Source of the DNA: Thamnaconus septentrionalis
Taxonomy: Eukaryota; Chordata; Actinopteri; Tetraodontiformes; Monacanthidae
Direction: 5' to 3'
DNA: 64,000 nt
Assembly: GCA_009823395.1 (NCBI GenBank)
Contig: CM020509.1
Coordinates: 9,413,501 to 9,477,500, forward strand
Positions 24,953-38,329 of the stretch are shown here, in pieces. Below the pieces are notes generated by a model that was given only the letters and a program-made list of their open reading frames with translations, searched no databases and had not been told where the DNA came from. Position 1 is the stretch's first letter; every line of letters begins with the position of its first letter. The position numbers were made by a program, and so were the translations under genes.

Positions 24953-26639
24953 GCCTAGGGGGAGATGCGTTTAGCTCCCACTCAGCAACCCGATGGTCTC
25001 CCCAGAGCAGCTGTTAGAGTGAAACTGTTTTGCTTTCATTTAACGTCTGAAATTTTCATGTAGGTTCAAAATCACAGCCGGGCCGCTCAGACGTGTCCGA
25101 TCTCGCAGTGCTGTTGCATCTATTGAAGTGCGAGACAAGCGTGCACCCACGGGAGGATTAAGATTTAGCTCCCCTTCCTCTCTCCCGCCAAAAAAAAAAT
25201 AATGATAATGAAGCTTTGGTCAAAGGTGTTTTTTTTTTCCCTCTTCTTCAGCAGCTGGATAAATATCGAGAGTGAAAGGAAAGAGGAAAAATGGAGATGA
25301 AAGCTGGCCAACAGAGCAGGGAGGGAGGCAGCGGAGCGGCGACTGCGCTGCTGCTTCATGCAACTTCCCACCAAATCTTAACATTGCCAAGCAGCGTTTA
25401 TGGCTGCTCCAAACAGCCACATTTTAGACGCGGTGGAAAATCTGGCAGATGGCGCAGCGTTTGGTTGGATTGGTGCAACGATCGGGACCGCCGGGGGGAG
25501 AAACGGTTCGAGAGGTGGTTCTAGTCTTAGGAAATGTAGGATGGTGTAGGACGGACACATATAAAACTGATATCCACCGTGTTTACGATGACGCATTTAT
25601 CCCAACAATGAAGGAAAAAATGTATAGTCTCAATTTTCTTCAAGGGTGAAATGAATCCGCTGAGTGTCTTCAGAATGAATGTGCGTGTGTTTATTTGTTG
25701 TTTGAACCGGCCCCCTTTCATTTACAAATTTGAAAATGACGTAAATTGCTTTTGCAAGGTCAGCGCCGCTGCATGTTAAAATGTGGACAACGTGAGCAGC
25801 CGGGCTGCAGCTCACCGCTCAGCCAGACTCCTGCCTGTCAGATGGGACGAGGGAGGCAGCCACGGTGCAAATTTTCAGCCCATTTGCTTTCCCTTTTCCT
25901 GTCAACAAAGTGCAGGAGGAAAAATAAACAGATCACTTATTGGATGTAAAATCACGAAATAAGAGCGTAAATGGCTTATTTTCTGCCGCTAAAAAGTGAA
26001 GTTGTCACCATCAAACACTTGGCTTGAGCTGAAAGCTGCTCAGCTTCTGCCGCGTTCCCTGATTTGTCGTTGACGGCCTGACGTCTCGTTACTTCTATTG
26101 CTCCTTTGTGCCGTTGAATTTATCGCAGCCGACATTGTGATGCTATAAAAATCAGAAGAAAAAACCCCACAAAAATCGCACAAACAATACCGGGACGGTA
26201 TAGCCATCATTCATGTTTACACCTGTGCCTTTTTTGGGGCTTTTTCTTTCAAAATCTGACACGTCTCCTGTCAGAAGCTCGTTTCAAGGCGCGACAAATG
26301 AATCTCTGAAGAAAAGTTTAGTCAGACAACAGCCAACACAATTATTTTGCACCTCAAAACGCCCTGCCTATTTCTCATCCTGCTGTCAAATGGAGGCGGC
26401 CTCCCCCTCTCCACACAATGGCACAAACGGCACGGCACCTTCATTACCACTATTTTTTTCTCCTCATCTTGCTCCCGTCTTCAAACACCCTGCATATTTC
26501 TTTCTTCATTTCAGCTTTTTTTTTTTTTTAGATTCCCTTAGCACCCGTACCGGCGCACATCCTTGTTATCTCTGATGATTTACCAGCTTCCTCCCCTCGT
26601 CTCGGCGAGCTCGTCGGCCGCCATCCGCAGCCAAGACCA

Positions 26640-26840
26640 GGACCCACCGCCGTGACTGCCATTAGTGTCACGGCTCCATATGAAGATTTATTTCCTCGAC
26701 TGGTCAGCGTGAATACGCCTATGGATCATTAAGCATCCACCCGGACAACTTGCGCTAATATAATTATTGCAAATAACCCAAGGTGTTGCCATCATTTACG
26801 GTGCACGTTAGCGTAAATCATAACAGGTCAGTGGAATTCA
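26640..26840. promoter_or_regulatory. Candidate conserved non-coding element
   Basis: Non-repetitive DNA contains gaagatttatttcctcg, ggatcattaagcatcc, taatataattattgcaaat and gttagcgtaaatcataac. Homeodomain-like and POU-like motifs sit close together, with no simple repeat and no open coding frame across the patch. Confidence 0.22.
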
Positions 26841-27334
26841 TCCTCGTACCGGATAAATCAGCAGATCTCAAAGCTGACAAACATCTGTTCGTCTTCTGCA
26901 AAGGGCAGCTCCTCTTCTTCCTGCGCCGTGATGCGTCTTCACCCCAGCTTCCATTTTAGAGTTGTAACCACTCAGTATTCTTTTGCACAAGTACACAAAA
27001 ACTTTTCTTTCTTCCCAAAGAAATGCTTCTCCCCCTTTCTTTAGCAGACCCATGGCAGGGCCTCACGGTTCGGCTGCTCTTCTTGTGTCTGTCATGATTT
27101 CATCAGAAAGTGTGGAAGCACCACGGTACCTGTTACGCAGCTTGCAGCAAATGGGAAGTGACTTTCTGCAACGGCAGTGGATCCAACTGCAATCCATATG
27201 TCTGGAGTCTCACTGTGCAGGTCACTCACTGCGAGTCCAGATTGTCAACCTACGACATCAGCGCTCACACTGCATGCGGTGAGAAAAACCTGCTTGCTCT
27301 CGCTGTCTCGATTAGCTGTTAGCGTTCAGCAGTT

Positions 27335-27640
27335 CCCTAGCAACAATGCTAACTTGTGGGGAATCTCCAGGCCCCCAGAGTCCAAGATGGCGGCCCATTC
27401 ATTTCAATGAAGTTTTTTTTTTTTGTTTGTTTTTTTTTTAAACGACTAAAAGACCATAACTGAAAACGTTTTACAGGCTGCATTGCGCTCTGTGGGAAAA
27501 ATGCTTTTTGGGCCCATGGGATTTTTTTTTCCTGCAGCACCTCGAATGGCCACTGGGAAAAATTGGCACACCGCCATATCGCCAGTCCAGTGTCCAGTTC
27601 TTATAATACATCCATGGGAATCTCATTGTATTTTGTGTAA
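27335..27640. mobile_element. Dispersed repeat with 'CCAAGATGGCGGCCC' block
   Basis: The order tccaagatggcggcccattc, two poly-T runs, ctgcattgcgctctgtggg and then ataatacatccatgggaatc matches a repeat type I remember from many fish introns. No coding frame is associated and the limits are approximate. Confidence 0.4.
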
Positions 27641-28479
27641 CGAAACCGCTCGCGGGAAAATGCTTTGGTGCGATTGACCTAGAGGTAGCCTGGCCCTGAC
27701 GTTAAGCATTAAGCGTGCCGCTTTTACGCCCCGTTTGTCACCTAGCGTAGGGCCGTTGAGGAATGAACGGCACTGATGTTGGGGAATGCGCTCGTGGCGC
27801 TGCCTCAAGTGTGTAAGAGCGGTAGTCGGCTGACCGCGATTCCTGGTCTGTCAGAAATTCATCCAAATGTCCGGCGGCCACTGGAGAGCGGATGATCGTG
27901 CCGCACGGATAATGGTGTCCAGTGGAACAGAAATTCTGAGAATCTCGCATATGGGCTGGGTGGAGGAGGGGAGAAGGGCAAAAAAAAAAAAAAAGTCCTG
28001 AAAGCCGTACAATGCATGGCTGGCTTTAGGTGAAGATAAAGAACGGCAGAGTGTGGAGAGATTCAGTAAGTTAGGCAGAAAATAAGGCAGGAAAACGATC
28101 GGAGGTGGATGGCGACAGCAGCAGGTTCCATTAATGCGGCCGATAAACACGGCTGGGAAAATACAACCTGCCGCGGCGTCTCGGGTTCGAGGTGGCTGCA
28201 TGACATTCAGCCGCGGACGGTGGCAATCTTCCTGTCGCCGCTGCTGCACAGCTTGACTTTGACTTTCTTTTTTCTTCCACCCCCAGCCCCTCTCTCTCAC
28301 ACACACACCGAAGTTGCGGCATCGATTCCTCGGCTGTTTCACACTTTTCACTTCTTGCTCCATTTTCACCCTCCTCGCGCCTCCTGCTTCCCCTTCACCG
28401 ACTTGGCCCCCTCCCCAAGCCGCACTGCTCTGAAAGGAAAGTTTATTTTTTTCCCCAAAGTGACTAATTTTCCCGGAAA

Positions 28480-29115
28480 CCTCGCCGCGTTCCGGCGCAG
28501 GCTGAGCGTCCTCCGGTGAGGCTCGCCCTCATTGATTACTGCTAAACTCCTCCCCGCTCGGCTCCGCCGCCTCTCATCAGTTTATTCCTCGTCGCTCTCG
28601 TCGATCCCTCCTTTTTTTTTTTTTTTTTCAAGCCTCAAGTTGTCCCTCGTCGCCTTCCACCCCTCCCCCACCTTCCCCTAATCCCTTCCTCATTCATCTT
28701 CCCTCCTCTGTTCTGCCTTTTATTAAGCCCTACGACAGTTCCAGGTGCTTTACGCCGACCGGGAGCCGAAGGGAATCGAAAGATACGAGCAACATCAGGG
28801 GGCGAAAAGAAGAAAGAAAAAAAATGCCGTCGCCGCTCCTCTTCCACCATCTTCTTGTCTTCTCTGGGGTTGAGTTACGGTGCGGGAGGTAGCGAGGGAG
28901 AATGAAGAAGAAAGGAAGTAGCGCGTGTTACTGGAAAGAGCGCCGAGCCGTTTTCTGGGCTGTTGACAGGGGCAGCAAACAGCCGAATGCATGACGAGCG
29001 CTGTGATCTTCAAAGCCCGCCCGCTTCCGCTCCCGCTCCGCTCCCGCCGCTCTGCCGCCGCTCTCTCGCTCGGGAGAGGGTGCGCGCCGCGGCTGGCTGC
29101 AGGCACGAGGCTGTT
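28480..29115. other. CpG-rich patch, possible promoter region
   Basis: The region is rich in CpG and in cgccgc/cgctcc blocks, especially 29000-29105. A poly-T run (28611-28628) interrupts it. It lies 15 kb upstream of the first sure drp2 exon, so it could be a drp2 promoter or an unrelated start site. I see no TATA box and no clear first exon with a donor. Confidence 0.3.
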
Positions 29116-31334
29116 GTGGCTTCAGAAGTTTCCTGTCCTACCGTCGTTACCGCGTCCTTCAGCCACATAATCTCCTCGTATTCAAATTACCTCTGCAAGA
29201 GAAGGCACCTTTTCTTGTTACAAACAACCTCTGCCTCCAAACAAAAAGGGGAATCAAAGCCAGATTTCAACTCTCGCCATCCACATGAAAAGACAAGATG
29301 TGCCACACTTGATAACGCTCTCGCCTGACGGAGGGCCTCCACCTCTGTGTTTTCCATCAAGAGAGAAGGTTGACTCACTTTGATGGAGCTTATGGGTTTT
29401 TTTGTGTGTTTTCTTTTGATGGTTCAACTTTTGAAAATTCGCACTCCTGTTTAATTTTGAGCTTTCTGGGGGCTTTAAAGGACTTAGCATTTCTTATGAA
29501 TTTGTCATTTAATATTTACATGATGGAGATGAAATGTCGCCCTTCGCCCGGGTTTAAATGTTAATGACATGCATGTGGTAACGTTAAGATTCAGGCTCTT
29601 GACAGAGCGATGGTATTGTTTACCTAACGAGCTGCCGTAGGGAGCCTGTTGACGATGGTTTATGAGCCGGATTAGACGTGATGAAGGATTATTTACCACT
29701 TGGTTGGGCTGTAAAATAAGACACGCCAGTCTTTACGCCTTCACTCGATCATCTGTGGCTGCTGCACGAAATTTGTTTGACGCTGGTTTTGAAGGCAAAT
29801 TCTGACTTTTTCGATGCTCATCTGGAACTTAATGATTTGAGGAAACTCACCAATTCCACGAAGACTTCAGCCCTTCCAAATAATTCCAGCGTGCCGAAGC
29901 AGCTGCCCGTGAAAAAACAACAACCCATAGAACTTGCCACTGACCTCAAAAACTCAACATGACCTCTACGCATCCAGTGAAATGCTGGACGGGAAATTCA
30001 ATCAACATTTTGCCAAATGGAAAGCGCAAACTGCCGCATGAGGTCCAAAGCCTGGGGGGAAACAATGTGCTGCGCGCAAGGTCCAATGGTGAAATTAGCA
30101 TATAAGGTGATAAAACAGAATGCCAGTTAATTAAAAATGTATAAATTAGAAATTGTGCAAAAAAAGAAAAGAAAAGAAAAGACAATGAAATGGATTTCAT
30201 AGGGCAGCACTGATGGCCTTTGAGATTCATAATATCACATCAGAAACCCATTAAGGTCTTTTATGCTACAATGGGCAAAAGTGCTTTCGGTGAACTCGGC
30301 GGCTGTGTGTGGAGTCGCACAGGGGAGGCTTCGTGCGCGCAACATAGCGCACAATCACACTTCACACACTCGTCATTCTTCCACGTCTGTAGGTGGCAAC
30401 ATGAGAAATGGCCTTGGCCATCGGTGCCTATAGATCCAGAAGAAGGATTGGAAAAAAAACACCCTTTGGAGCGTCGGAGCGGGAAAATTTCAAGATAATC
30501 AGTTTGTAGCCTTCTTAGCGCCACATGATGATGTTGACGCGGCCCCGGATGAACGTCACGTCCACACTTCTGGTTTGATTTGGGATTAGAGCCTCATTAT
30601 TTCACGCTGTTTTGTCAGCGTCGGCTCTAATACCTGGCGATAAGCCAGCGCTGAGAGGGCAGAGGGTGCCTCTTAGCGAGGAAGCAGCAAATCTATACAG
30701 ACGTTTTGACAGGTGATTGGGTCCTCGCTGTCAGACCGAAGATCTAATAAGTCCTGACACCTGTGTGCTTTGGACTGGAGGGAGGTGTGCATGAAAGGTG
30801 GCACCTGGGCGCTCTACCCTGGGACCACCGGGACAGACCAGGGATGGAGGCAGTGAAAGGCTGATAAAGTCACTCGCCACTGTGTTGCAGCGCTGATTGG
30901 CTCGGCTCCAGGAAGTCTTTCTGGCACAGAGAAGCAAAATTCATCTGCACTCTGCATTTTTTATCTACTGAAAACACCTATAAAGCACAATAAACACACT
31001 CCACTTGTATTTCCATTCAAGTGGCCCATTAGAGTTTTGTAATTACTGGGACAACATGGTAACAGCAGTGATTTGTTGCTTTTTTTTTAAAAATTACTTG
31101 ATTTTCATTTTACCCTCTTTCCTTCGTAACTACTAAAACCTGCTTGAAGCTTCTCATTGTCTCAGTGTTTTGCCCCCAACCACTGCATTTGAATCAAGCG
31201 GCTCAATAGATTGGAAGTCCACTGCTGCTAAATGATTATTGGCTTTTTCAAAACACTTACACTTGCTTAAAGCTGTTAATAGCTCATTTTTTTGCGCACA
31301 AACTAAATTTGCCTTGTTGTTTGACCTCACAGAG

Positions 31335-31400
31335 ACGGTTCTATCCCTTTGTGATGTCAGCACAGATGTCACAGAGTGCAGCAACCCTTCGTTTAAAACA
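31335..31400 (-). mobile_element. Possible fragment of the 'CACAAAGGG' dispersed repeat
   Basis: Only tccctttgtgatgtcag is shared with the family, in reverse orientation. This is too short to be certain. Confidence 0.25.
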
Positions 31401-32679
31401 ACATAGAGTGGTGTCAGGATGCTTCTTGGGTCGACCAACACTGTGAGTTACCAGGTGACCAGGTTTAAAAAAACTAAACCCTCTTGGTCCTCGATGGCTC
31501 AATCCCATTGGCTGGATTGACGCTCTGATTTTCCACCAGCGCCCGCCGCATGCGGGTTGACATTTTCCAAATGGAACATCTTGATGGATCGCCGTGCAAT
31601 TTGATTCAGACGTCCGTGATGGATTTTAATAATGTCATCGCTGAGGCTTTCAGCTCCGTCCCTCCGTTGCTGCTGTTGTTACCTGCCCGCTTGTAAATGC
31701 TGCCACTGGGCATTATGGAAGCGCTGTACTACACGCTGCGTCTCCTCGTAATAATAAACTGCAGACGTTATCTCAAAAACCAATATTCCGCTGGATTTTA
31801 CAGTCCGGCATCGTTTTCTCCCCCGGTTTTTTTTTCTTCGTCCCAGTTAGAACTGCTCCTGCTGGCTGGTTTTTATCATTTAAAAGCGTTGGACGGCTTT
31901 ATCTGCTGCTGTGGCCTCAGTCAAGGCCACGCCCCCGGTCCTGCCCACCGCCTCCCGACTTCACACCCGCCCAACCCCCAATTTGTGCGTCTGTGACTCA
32001 ACTTCATCCGCGCGCAGCCCCACATGTGCAGATGAAAACAGGGTTTGTCCTCCAGCGGCGTGGGGGGATCGATGCAATAATAAAGACGAGTCCTTATGAA
32101 TAGGCCTTGAATTGAGGGCAGCAACGAGGTGAGAGTGAAATGAGTATGTTAATGCGGGTCTCAGAGTTTCAGAGGAAATTACAGCTACCTGTACACGCTC
32201 TTCGCCGCCCTGTTATTAGCTGCTCATTACTGAATGAAATCCAGCCTGGATGCATCTGATAAAAGCCATTCCCTCCTGTTTCCCTGGCCAGACATTGATC
32301 TTCCTCACGGCTGACTTGTTATACAGGTTGCTCTTCGTCTTTCTTCTTCTTCTTCTTCTTACTATTGTTATTATCACATTTGAACATTCAATTTGCACTA
32401 ATCCAATCTGTCCCATTTTCATCTCTGTTTTTTCCCCCCCTCTCTCTGATCAGTCCCGCCTTGTTTTGGTGAATGTGAAAAATTCTGAACCCCCGCCAGC
32501 CCCCAGTTCTCCAAATCAAACTATCGGTGTTCAGTGAGAGGAAAACAGACATGACCCTGTTTACGCAAACAGCTGCTTTCACACTGGATTTCTGCCGCCT
32601 GCCCCAATTACAGAGTTAGTCAGCCACCGAGTTAATGTTTTGTGACACAGGCGGTTGCATTTTCTATTTCTGCCGTAGC

Positions 32680-32716
32680 TTTTTTTTTTTTTTTTTTTAT
32701 ATATATATAAAAAAAA
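32680..32716. repeat. T-run / (AT)n / A-run palindrome
   Basis: About 19 T, then alternating AT of about 10 bases, then 8 A. The sequence can fold back on itself in either strand. Confidence 0.85.
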
Positions 32717-33885
32717 CACCCCAAAAAACAATGTACAAATGCCCCTGTGTGTTTTACGTCTCCCCGTTCTGTTTTGCCGAAAGGCGCCGCTGCTCACTTC
32801 CTCAGCGAAACTCATCTCCCACCATGGGCTGTGGATATTCTCGGGAATTCATCATCACCTTTTTAACGGACAGAAAGCTGTCAACCGGATTTCATTCTGT
32901 GGGAATTTTTTACGGATCCCTCTGCAAATGGAAAGTGACAGGCTTGACAGCCAAGTGAGTGTGGACAGTTGAGCAGAGAGCCAAATGTCACACTGCACTA
33001 TGTCAGTGGCTCTTTTTTTTCTTTCCCCTCGCTGCTATAATAGGATTTGTGCTTTTTTAAATGAGCCTCGGTGGAGCTCTTCACACAATGGAGCTCTTCC
33101 CCCTGTTGACTTGTGCTGTCTGCTGCCTTTAATATTGGGTATTCGTCATTAGCGCGTGCTGACACAGTCGTCATGAATATTTAGAACCGCGGCTTGTTCT
33201 CTGTCTCCTATAGACGCCAAGATCTTTTCTCATCGCGTGCTTCTGCGCCCCATGCTGAAGCAGCTTCGAAGCTTTTCTGTGTTTCTTGTCAATCTTTCAA
33301 CGCCTCGGCTTTGGTAAAAGCCAGAGCAAATCAGCGAAGCGCCGGCAAATGATATTCGAGACCAGTCTGCAAGTGAGAACCTGACTCTCCGAGTCCTCTC
33401 GGTTCAGCCTCATCTGCAGCGGGATGTCGGCGTTGATATTGCCGCTGAAGTTATCGCTCGGTTGCCCAGCGAACAGCAAATATTGTGCAAGAGAACTGTT
33501 TCAAGTATCTATTTGTCAGGGTGAATAATAATGTGATTCTTTTTGGAGAATAACAGACTGCTGGAGTCAAAGTATGAAAAATAATACATCTAATATTAAA
33601 CAAAAAAATGAATACACGACGAATGCTGCCTTAAAAAAAAAACTTATATTGATGGTCTGTGCATCTGTTTGCTATTTCTATTACCCTACATGGTGTTGAC
33701 TCAAAAGATTGGCATTACCCCCTTGGTTCCTTTGAAAATGCGGGGGCCACGCTTGCTGGCCAAACTCTGTAAAATGTTCAATTGCCTTGTTACACAGTCG
33801 ATAAGTCAATCACACAACTGCAGTTCACAGCCACCATCAGAATGGTGAGGAGAATAAAGGGGATTCAAGAGACTTTGAAGGTGGT

Positions 33886-34020
33886 GAAGTTGGTCGTTGC
33901 TGCCTGCCAGGCTGCAGGTTCGAGTGTTTCAAACTGCTGAGCCGCTGGGAGTTTCCCTCACGGACGTCTCTAGTTCTTACTGGGGAGAAAATATGATCCA
34001 GTGAGCAGCAGCTGTGTGGA
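33886..34020 (+). mobile_element. Degraded tRNA-like SINE head
   Basis: A box-A-like aagttggtcgttgctgcc is followed 24 bases on by a box-B-like caggttcgagtg, the spacing expected of a tRNA-derived head. The body is too diverged to place the 3' end. Confidence 0.4.
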
Positions 34021-37000
34021 GGACAGTGCCTTGTTGTCAGGGGTCAAAGGTCAGAACAGGCAAACTGGTGTACCAGCAAGGAGTGTCTGCACAGTGAAAG
34101 TGGAACTGGATTTGGACAACCAAAAGGACGAAGACTACTGAGTCTCTTTATTAGCGCTCCTGCAGTCCAGCGCTGGACCTCACGCAGCATCAGCACCGAT
34201 ACTGAGCACAAACAGCGACCGAGCGGAGCGCCGGATCGCACACACTTAACGAGTCTGTTGCGTTTTTATCAGCCGCACTGATCCAGGAGACACAGGAGCT
34301 CAGGGCGCCGCGTCCCACTAACCTTTAGCCCGCAGTCTCTGCCGGGTGAGTAGGTGGATGAGGTCATGTGACTGGGGTGAGGGCTGACTCACAGCCTCTT
34401 CTTGCTGCCCTCCGTCCCATTGTCACAAGAATTCCACTTTTTCCCAGCGCCACACTTCAAACTCTATCTGCAGAATCGTGTTGGGAAGCCTCCTCCGGCG
34501 TTTATTGTTCTGACGTGCACAGCGTCCGTCTGGCTCTCTCTCTCTCTCTCTTTCTCTCTCCCTCTCTCTCTCATTCTCTCTTTCTGCCAGTGACGCCAGG
34601 CGAAAATAGCCAGACAGCGTTATCGCTAATGCTAACACTACCCAACCGAGGGACACGAGAGCGAGGTGATTTTTTTTTTGGAGATACCTGCTTGTCTCCA
34701 TTTCGCAAAATACGCTTCTGAACAAGCTCTGATCATCTGATCTCTGTCGACGGGGAACATTTTGTGGAGCTCTCCGTCGACTGAGGACTTTAATGCCGAG
34801 GCCCGTCGCTGCATTTTTTTTGTAATAGACAGTAAGAGTGTGATCTGGGAAACAGATTTTCCCTGGGCCGGCCGATGATGCGGTTTTAGTGCTGCCTCAT
34901 TCCTGCGCCGCTTGAATGATGGATTCAGCTCGTGGGCGTTTTTCACTCAGATATTCCAGTGTGAAATATTCATGCCGACTTAATTTTGCAAGGATTTCTG
35001 AACTGGTGAGCTTCCTTCGGAGTTGAGAGGTCGAACAGTGAGCGTGGGTTGATCCTGAAAAAAACAACAAACAAAAAGATGACAGTGGAGAGGAATCTTC
35101 TTTTTTTTTTTTTTTTTTTTTTAGGATTTTTAAACAGCTGCCGGAAGGTTAGCATGGATGCTGCTGGAGTGGCAGCTTTTATGAAAACGGGACAGCATTT
35201 TCACATTGAAAAGCTGCAGCCGAGCGTTTGTGAATTGGCATAAACAAACCCATAGCTGCAAAAATGAGCAACACAAACTCATTAGTTGGGAGCGAGGCTG
35301 GGCAGTAGCGTGCGTTCAGGCGTGAGGAGGTCACCAGTAGCTGTTATGAAAATTCAGTTCAACTATGCACGCCGTGTTTAATTACACTCATATTTAGTTT
35401 TCCATTACTTCAATTTTTTTTTTTTTTTTAGAAACTTTACACAATTGTTATTCAATATAACCCTCACTTTATGTGCTTCAGTTCACGGGTAATGCCAGCT
35501 GCGTAATGTATGCACTGTTTGTCTAACACTGCGCACAGCTACAACAAAACCCTGCCTATGATTTACATTATTATTATGTTTTTTTTTATGCTGACGTTAT
35601 TACAAAAGCAAATTGCTTGTGACTTTCTCTGGGAAAGTGTGGGGGAATTTACACTCGGCCCCGGCTGTTATCATCTGCTGCTTAGAAACTGCCGACTTCC
35701 AAGGTTTTTCTGACCTACAATCCTCCTTCCAGAGACAGAGGAGCACAGAAGGGAGTGAGAAATATTAAGTGTTTGAGTTTAATCAGAGTGTTTGGGTTGT
35801 TTACCCAGAATATTATTTGGCATTAGAAAAATAACACAATTGTTAAAGCAAAAAATATTTTTTGCTGACTGAATTGGCAAAATATATACATGTATATGTA
35901 TATCTTTGTTCTAAACTTTATCTGACTCAGTGTGAAGGAATTTTCTCCCAACTGAGGACTTTCTCTGCGACTCTCTGCAGTGGAAGAAACTCGTCTTAAT
36001 TAGCAGCTATTTCATTTGGGATTTGCTAAATTACCTCTTTTCTGAACCAGACGTTCCCACTCCACACATCACTGCATGTTTGGAAGCAGTGACGGGGTTG
36101 ACTTTTAATCAGCCTTGCTTGCACAGTGAAATTAAGGCGGTTTGGGTACCACATTGTGCTAATTTTCTTTAATTAAATCGTCTAAATACAGCAGATGCAC
36201 TTGTCAAAGAATATTTTTTTTCTTTTTGCAAACAGCAGGGACCGTTTTATTGACTTCCAACAGTCTCTTTTCCCCTCCCAGTACTGCAAACAATTGAGCC
36301 ACAAAGATGTGCTCCTTTGAGATGACTGGTTTTATATCTCGGCTAATCCCTGAAACGCCTTTTCGTATAATTATAAAGGACTAAATAATCTGTTTCAGAT
36401 AAGGGCTGATATGTTGTAAATCCTCTTTAGTGGCGAATTGCTCTATTTCTCTGCTTGTCACTTACTGTGTGTTGCACAACTGGAGATGAAAAGGGATATA
36501 AAATATCCAAAAGACGCTTTTGCCATGTTTTAGGACGTCTGGGACACTTCCTTTCGGAACGTAATAGACTTGATGTTATCAGTGGTTTTATGTGTACTGA
36601 ACAGTTCGGTTCATGATGGCGATGACGCGACTCTTCACTGACATGAATTTTTATGAGCCACTTTATATTAGAATGAGGGTTTTCATTTGACTGAGTCGGT
36701 CACCCATGGCGCGCGGGAATTTATATGCGCACATTAGCTCCGCCCACTCCCGGTCCTTGCTGACACGTCCCGCAAAAAAACCCCCACTGATTTGAAAGGG
36801 GAAAATGATCCGTTCAGTCACTGAAAAAGAGTTCAACAATTTTCAAAAGGTAACAATTCATTCATCTGTCTTTCACAAGTGAGCAGTTTGTTTGGTTTGT
36901 GCGTGGGGCCGACCTGCCGTTGGTGAGTGAGTGACTCGTTCATTCACAACTCAGCCATATAGCAGGGAGGGAAAGGAGTGTGTGTGTCTGTGTGTGTGCA

Positions 37001-38108
37001 GTCTAACTTGCACCGTGGCATTAACTTTGCACAGGGAACAGTTGAATTAGCTCAGCTTGGACAAGCCAATGTTTGAAATGTTTAACAGTACGTACCGTTC
37101 TGAAGAGACGCCTTTCTCTTTTAAGGGTTCTTGAAGCCAAATCTCCTGTCTAATTAAAATGATATAGCGCAATGAAAAGTTTATTTGTTCTGTGCCGAAG
37201 CCCTGCAGGATGGTGTAAAATCACTCACTCCACCAAGCACACTGGCACGAACAACCGCTGAATATTTTGCAAGTGACTCCTCTGCAGCGTAGCTCCGGCG
37301 GCGCCGCGTTTCACGCCGGCATTAGTCACCTGATGATTGAATCGATGCAACGGGCGTCTGCCGACTTGCTGAAATAGCACTTCCGCCTCAAGTGGGACGC
37401 TGTTATCGGCGGCTTTCACCGCTTCAAAGCCGTCTGGGCTTGGAAAAAAAACCCAGCGGTGACATCATGCAAATATAAATAAGCGCACGCCATTGAAATT
37501 TTGAAAGGGGAAAAGCAGGAAGTGTGATGAAACATTTGGTTGGAGGGCAAACCGGGGTGCAGCGTGCGAGTGTGGGATGGCAGAGCGAGTGGAGGTAAAG
37601 GCTTCGCTTCCTCCCGCTGCTCTGGTGGCGCTTCCAGTCGCAGTCGCTGCGCAGCACGTCTGCAGGAAGTTGGCAAAAGAAAACAAAAATGGAGCGAGTG
37701 AGTCAGGAGGGCGCATGGAGTTTCTTCTTTACAGTCTGAGAGTTCAACGGGGCCTGACGTTGCCGAGATGTTTTTTTCCCAAACGTAAGATCGCAAAGAG
37801 ACAATATTCACTGTTGCCTGCGTTTGCATTGTTTGTTGTTTGTACAGTCACTCACAAATTCCTTATCGTAGTTGATAAATGGCAAACTAATGTTTTTTCC
37901 CATGGAGATAGTATAAATGAGTTCCTTAATTCTACTCTGCATGACTCAGAGTTTCTTTCTTGCAAACTGCCGTGTGTCCTTCGGTCCCTCCCCAGCGTGT
38001 GGCAGGTTGCAGCTGCAAGGGGGAAGAAAAAAATACAAAATAACATAATATAAAAAAGAAATATCTCGGCCCTCATCAGCAGCAGCAGATAGGAACTGAG
38101 AGCTGGAG

Positions 38109-38109
<1 letters not shown>

Positions 38110-38141
<32 letters not shown>

Positions 38142-38265
38142 TACCTTCGAACTGGTGGTGGTTGAGGGGCTGCAGGACAACAGGGAAGAGCAGCGGGGAG
38201 GCAGCGGTCCAACCCCCGACTAACCTCCATCAGGCTCAGTGCCAAGGGCCTGTGACTGAAACAAG

Positions 38266-38323
<58 letters not shown>
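38110..38323. repeat. Facing (GT)n and (AC)n tracts
   Basis: A GT run of about 15 units (38110-38140) and an AC run of about 26 units (38271-38323) lie 130 bases apart on the same strand. The two tracts are complementary, so RNA from either strand could pair across the gap. Confidence 0.9.
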
Positions 38324-38326
<3 letters not shown>

Positions 38327-38329
38327 CCA

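Larger units (their letters stand above)
29120..37380. other. Long non-coding stretch, no gene recognised
   Basis: No splice-flanked conserved frame was found. It contains CTT and CT tracts (32338-32361; 34533-34585), a T-run/AT/A-run palindrome (32680-32716), a 22-base T-run (35101-35122) and AT-rich DNA around 35750-36660. Minus-strand frames such as 34423-34725 and 34638-34946 look like chance. Confidence 0.5.

Noticed and set aside
27735..27860. Possible tRNA-like sequence (gagcggtagtcggctgaccg).
   Set aside because: It cannot be folded by eye into a full cloverleaf with acceptor stem and both internal promoter boxes.
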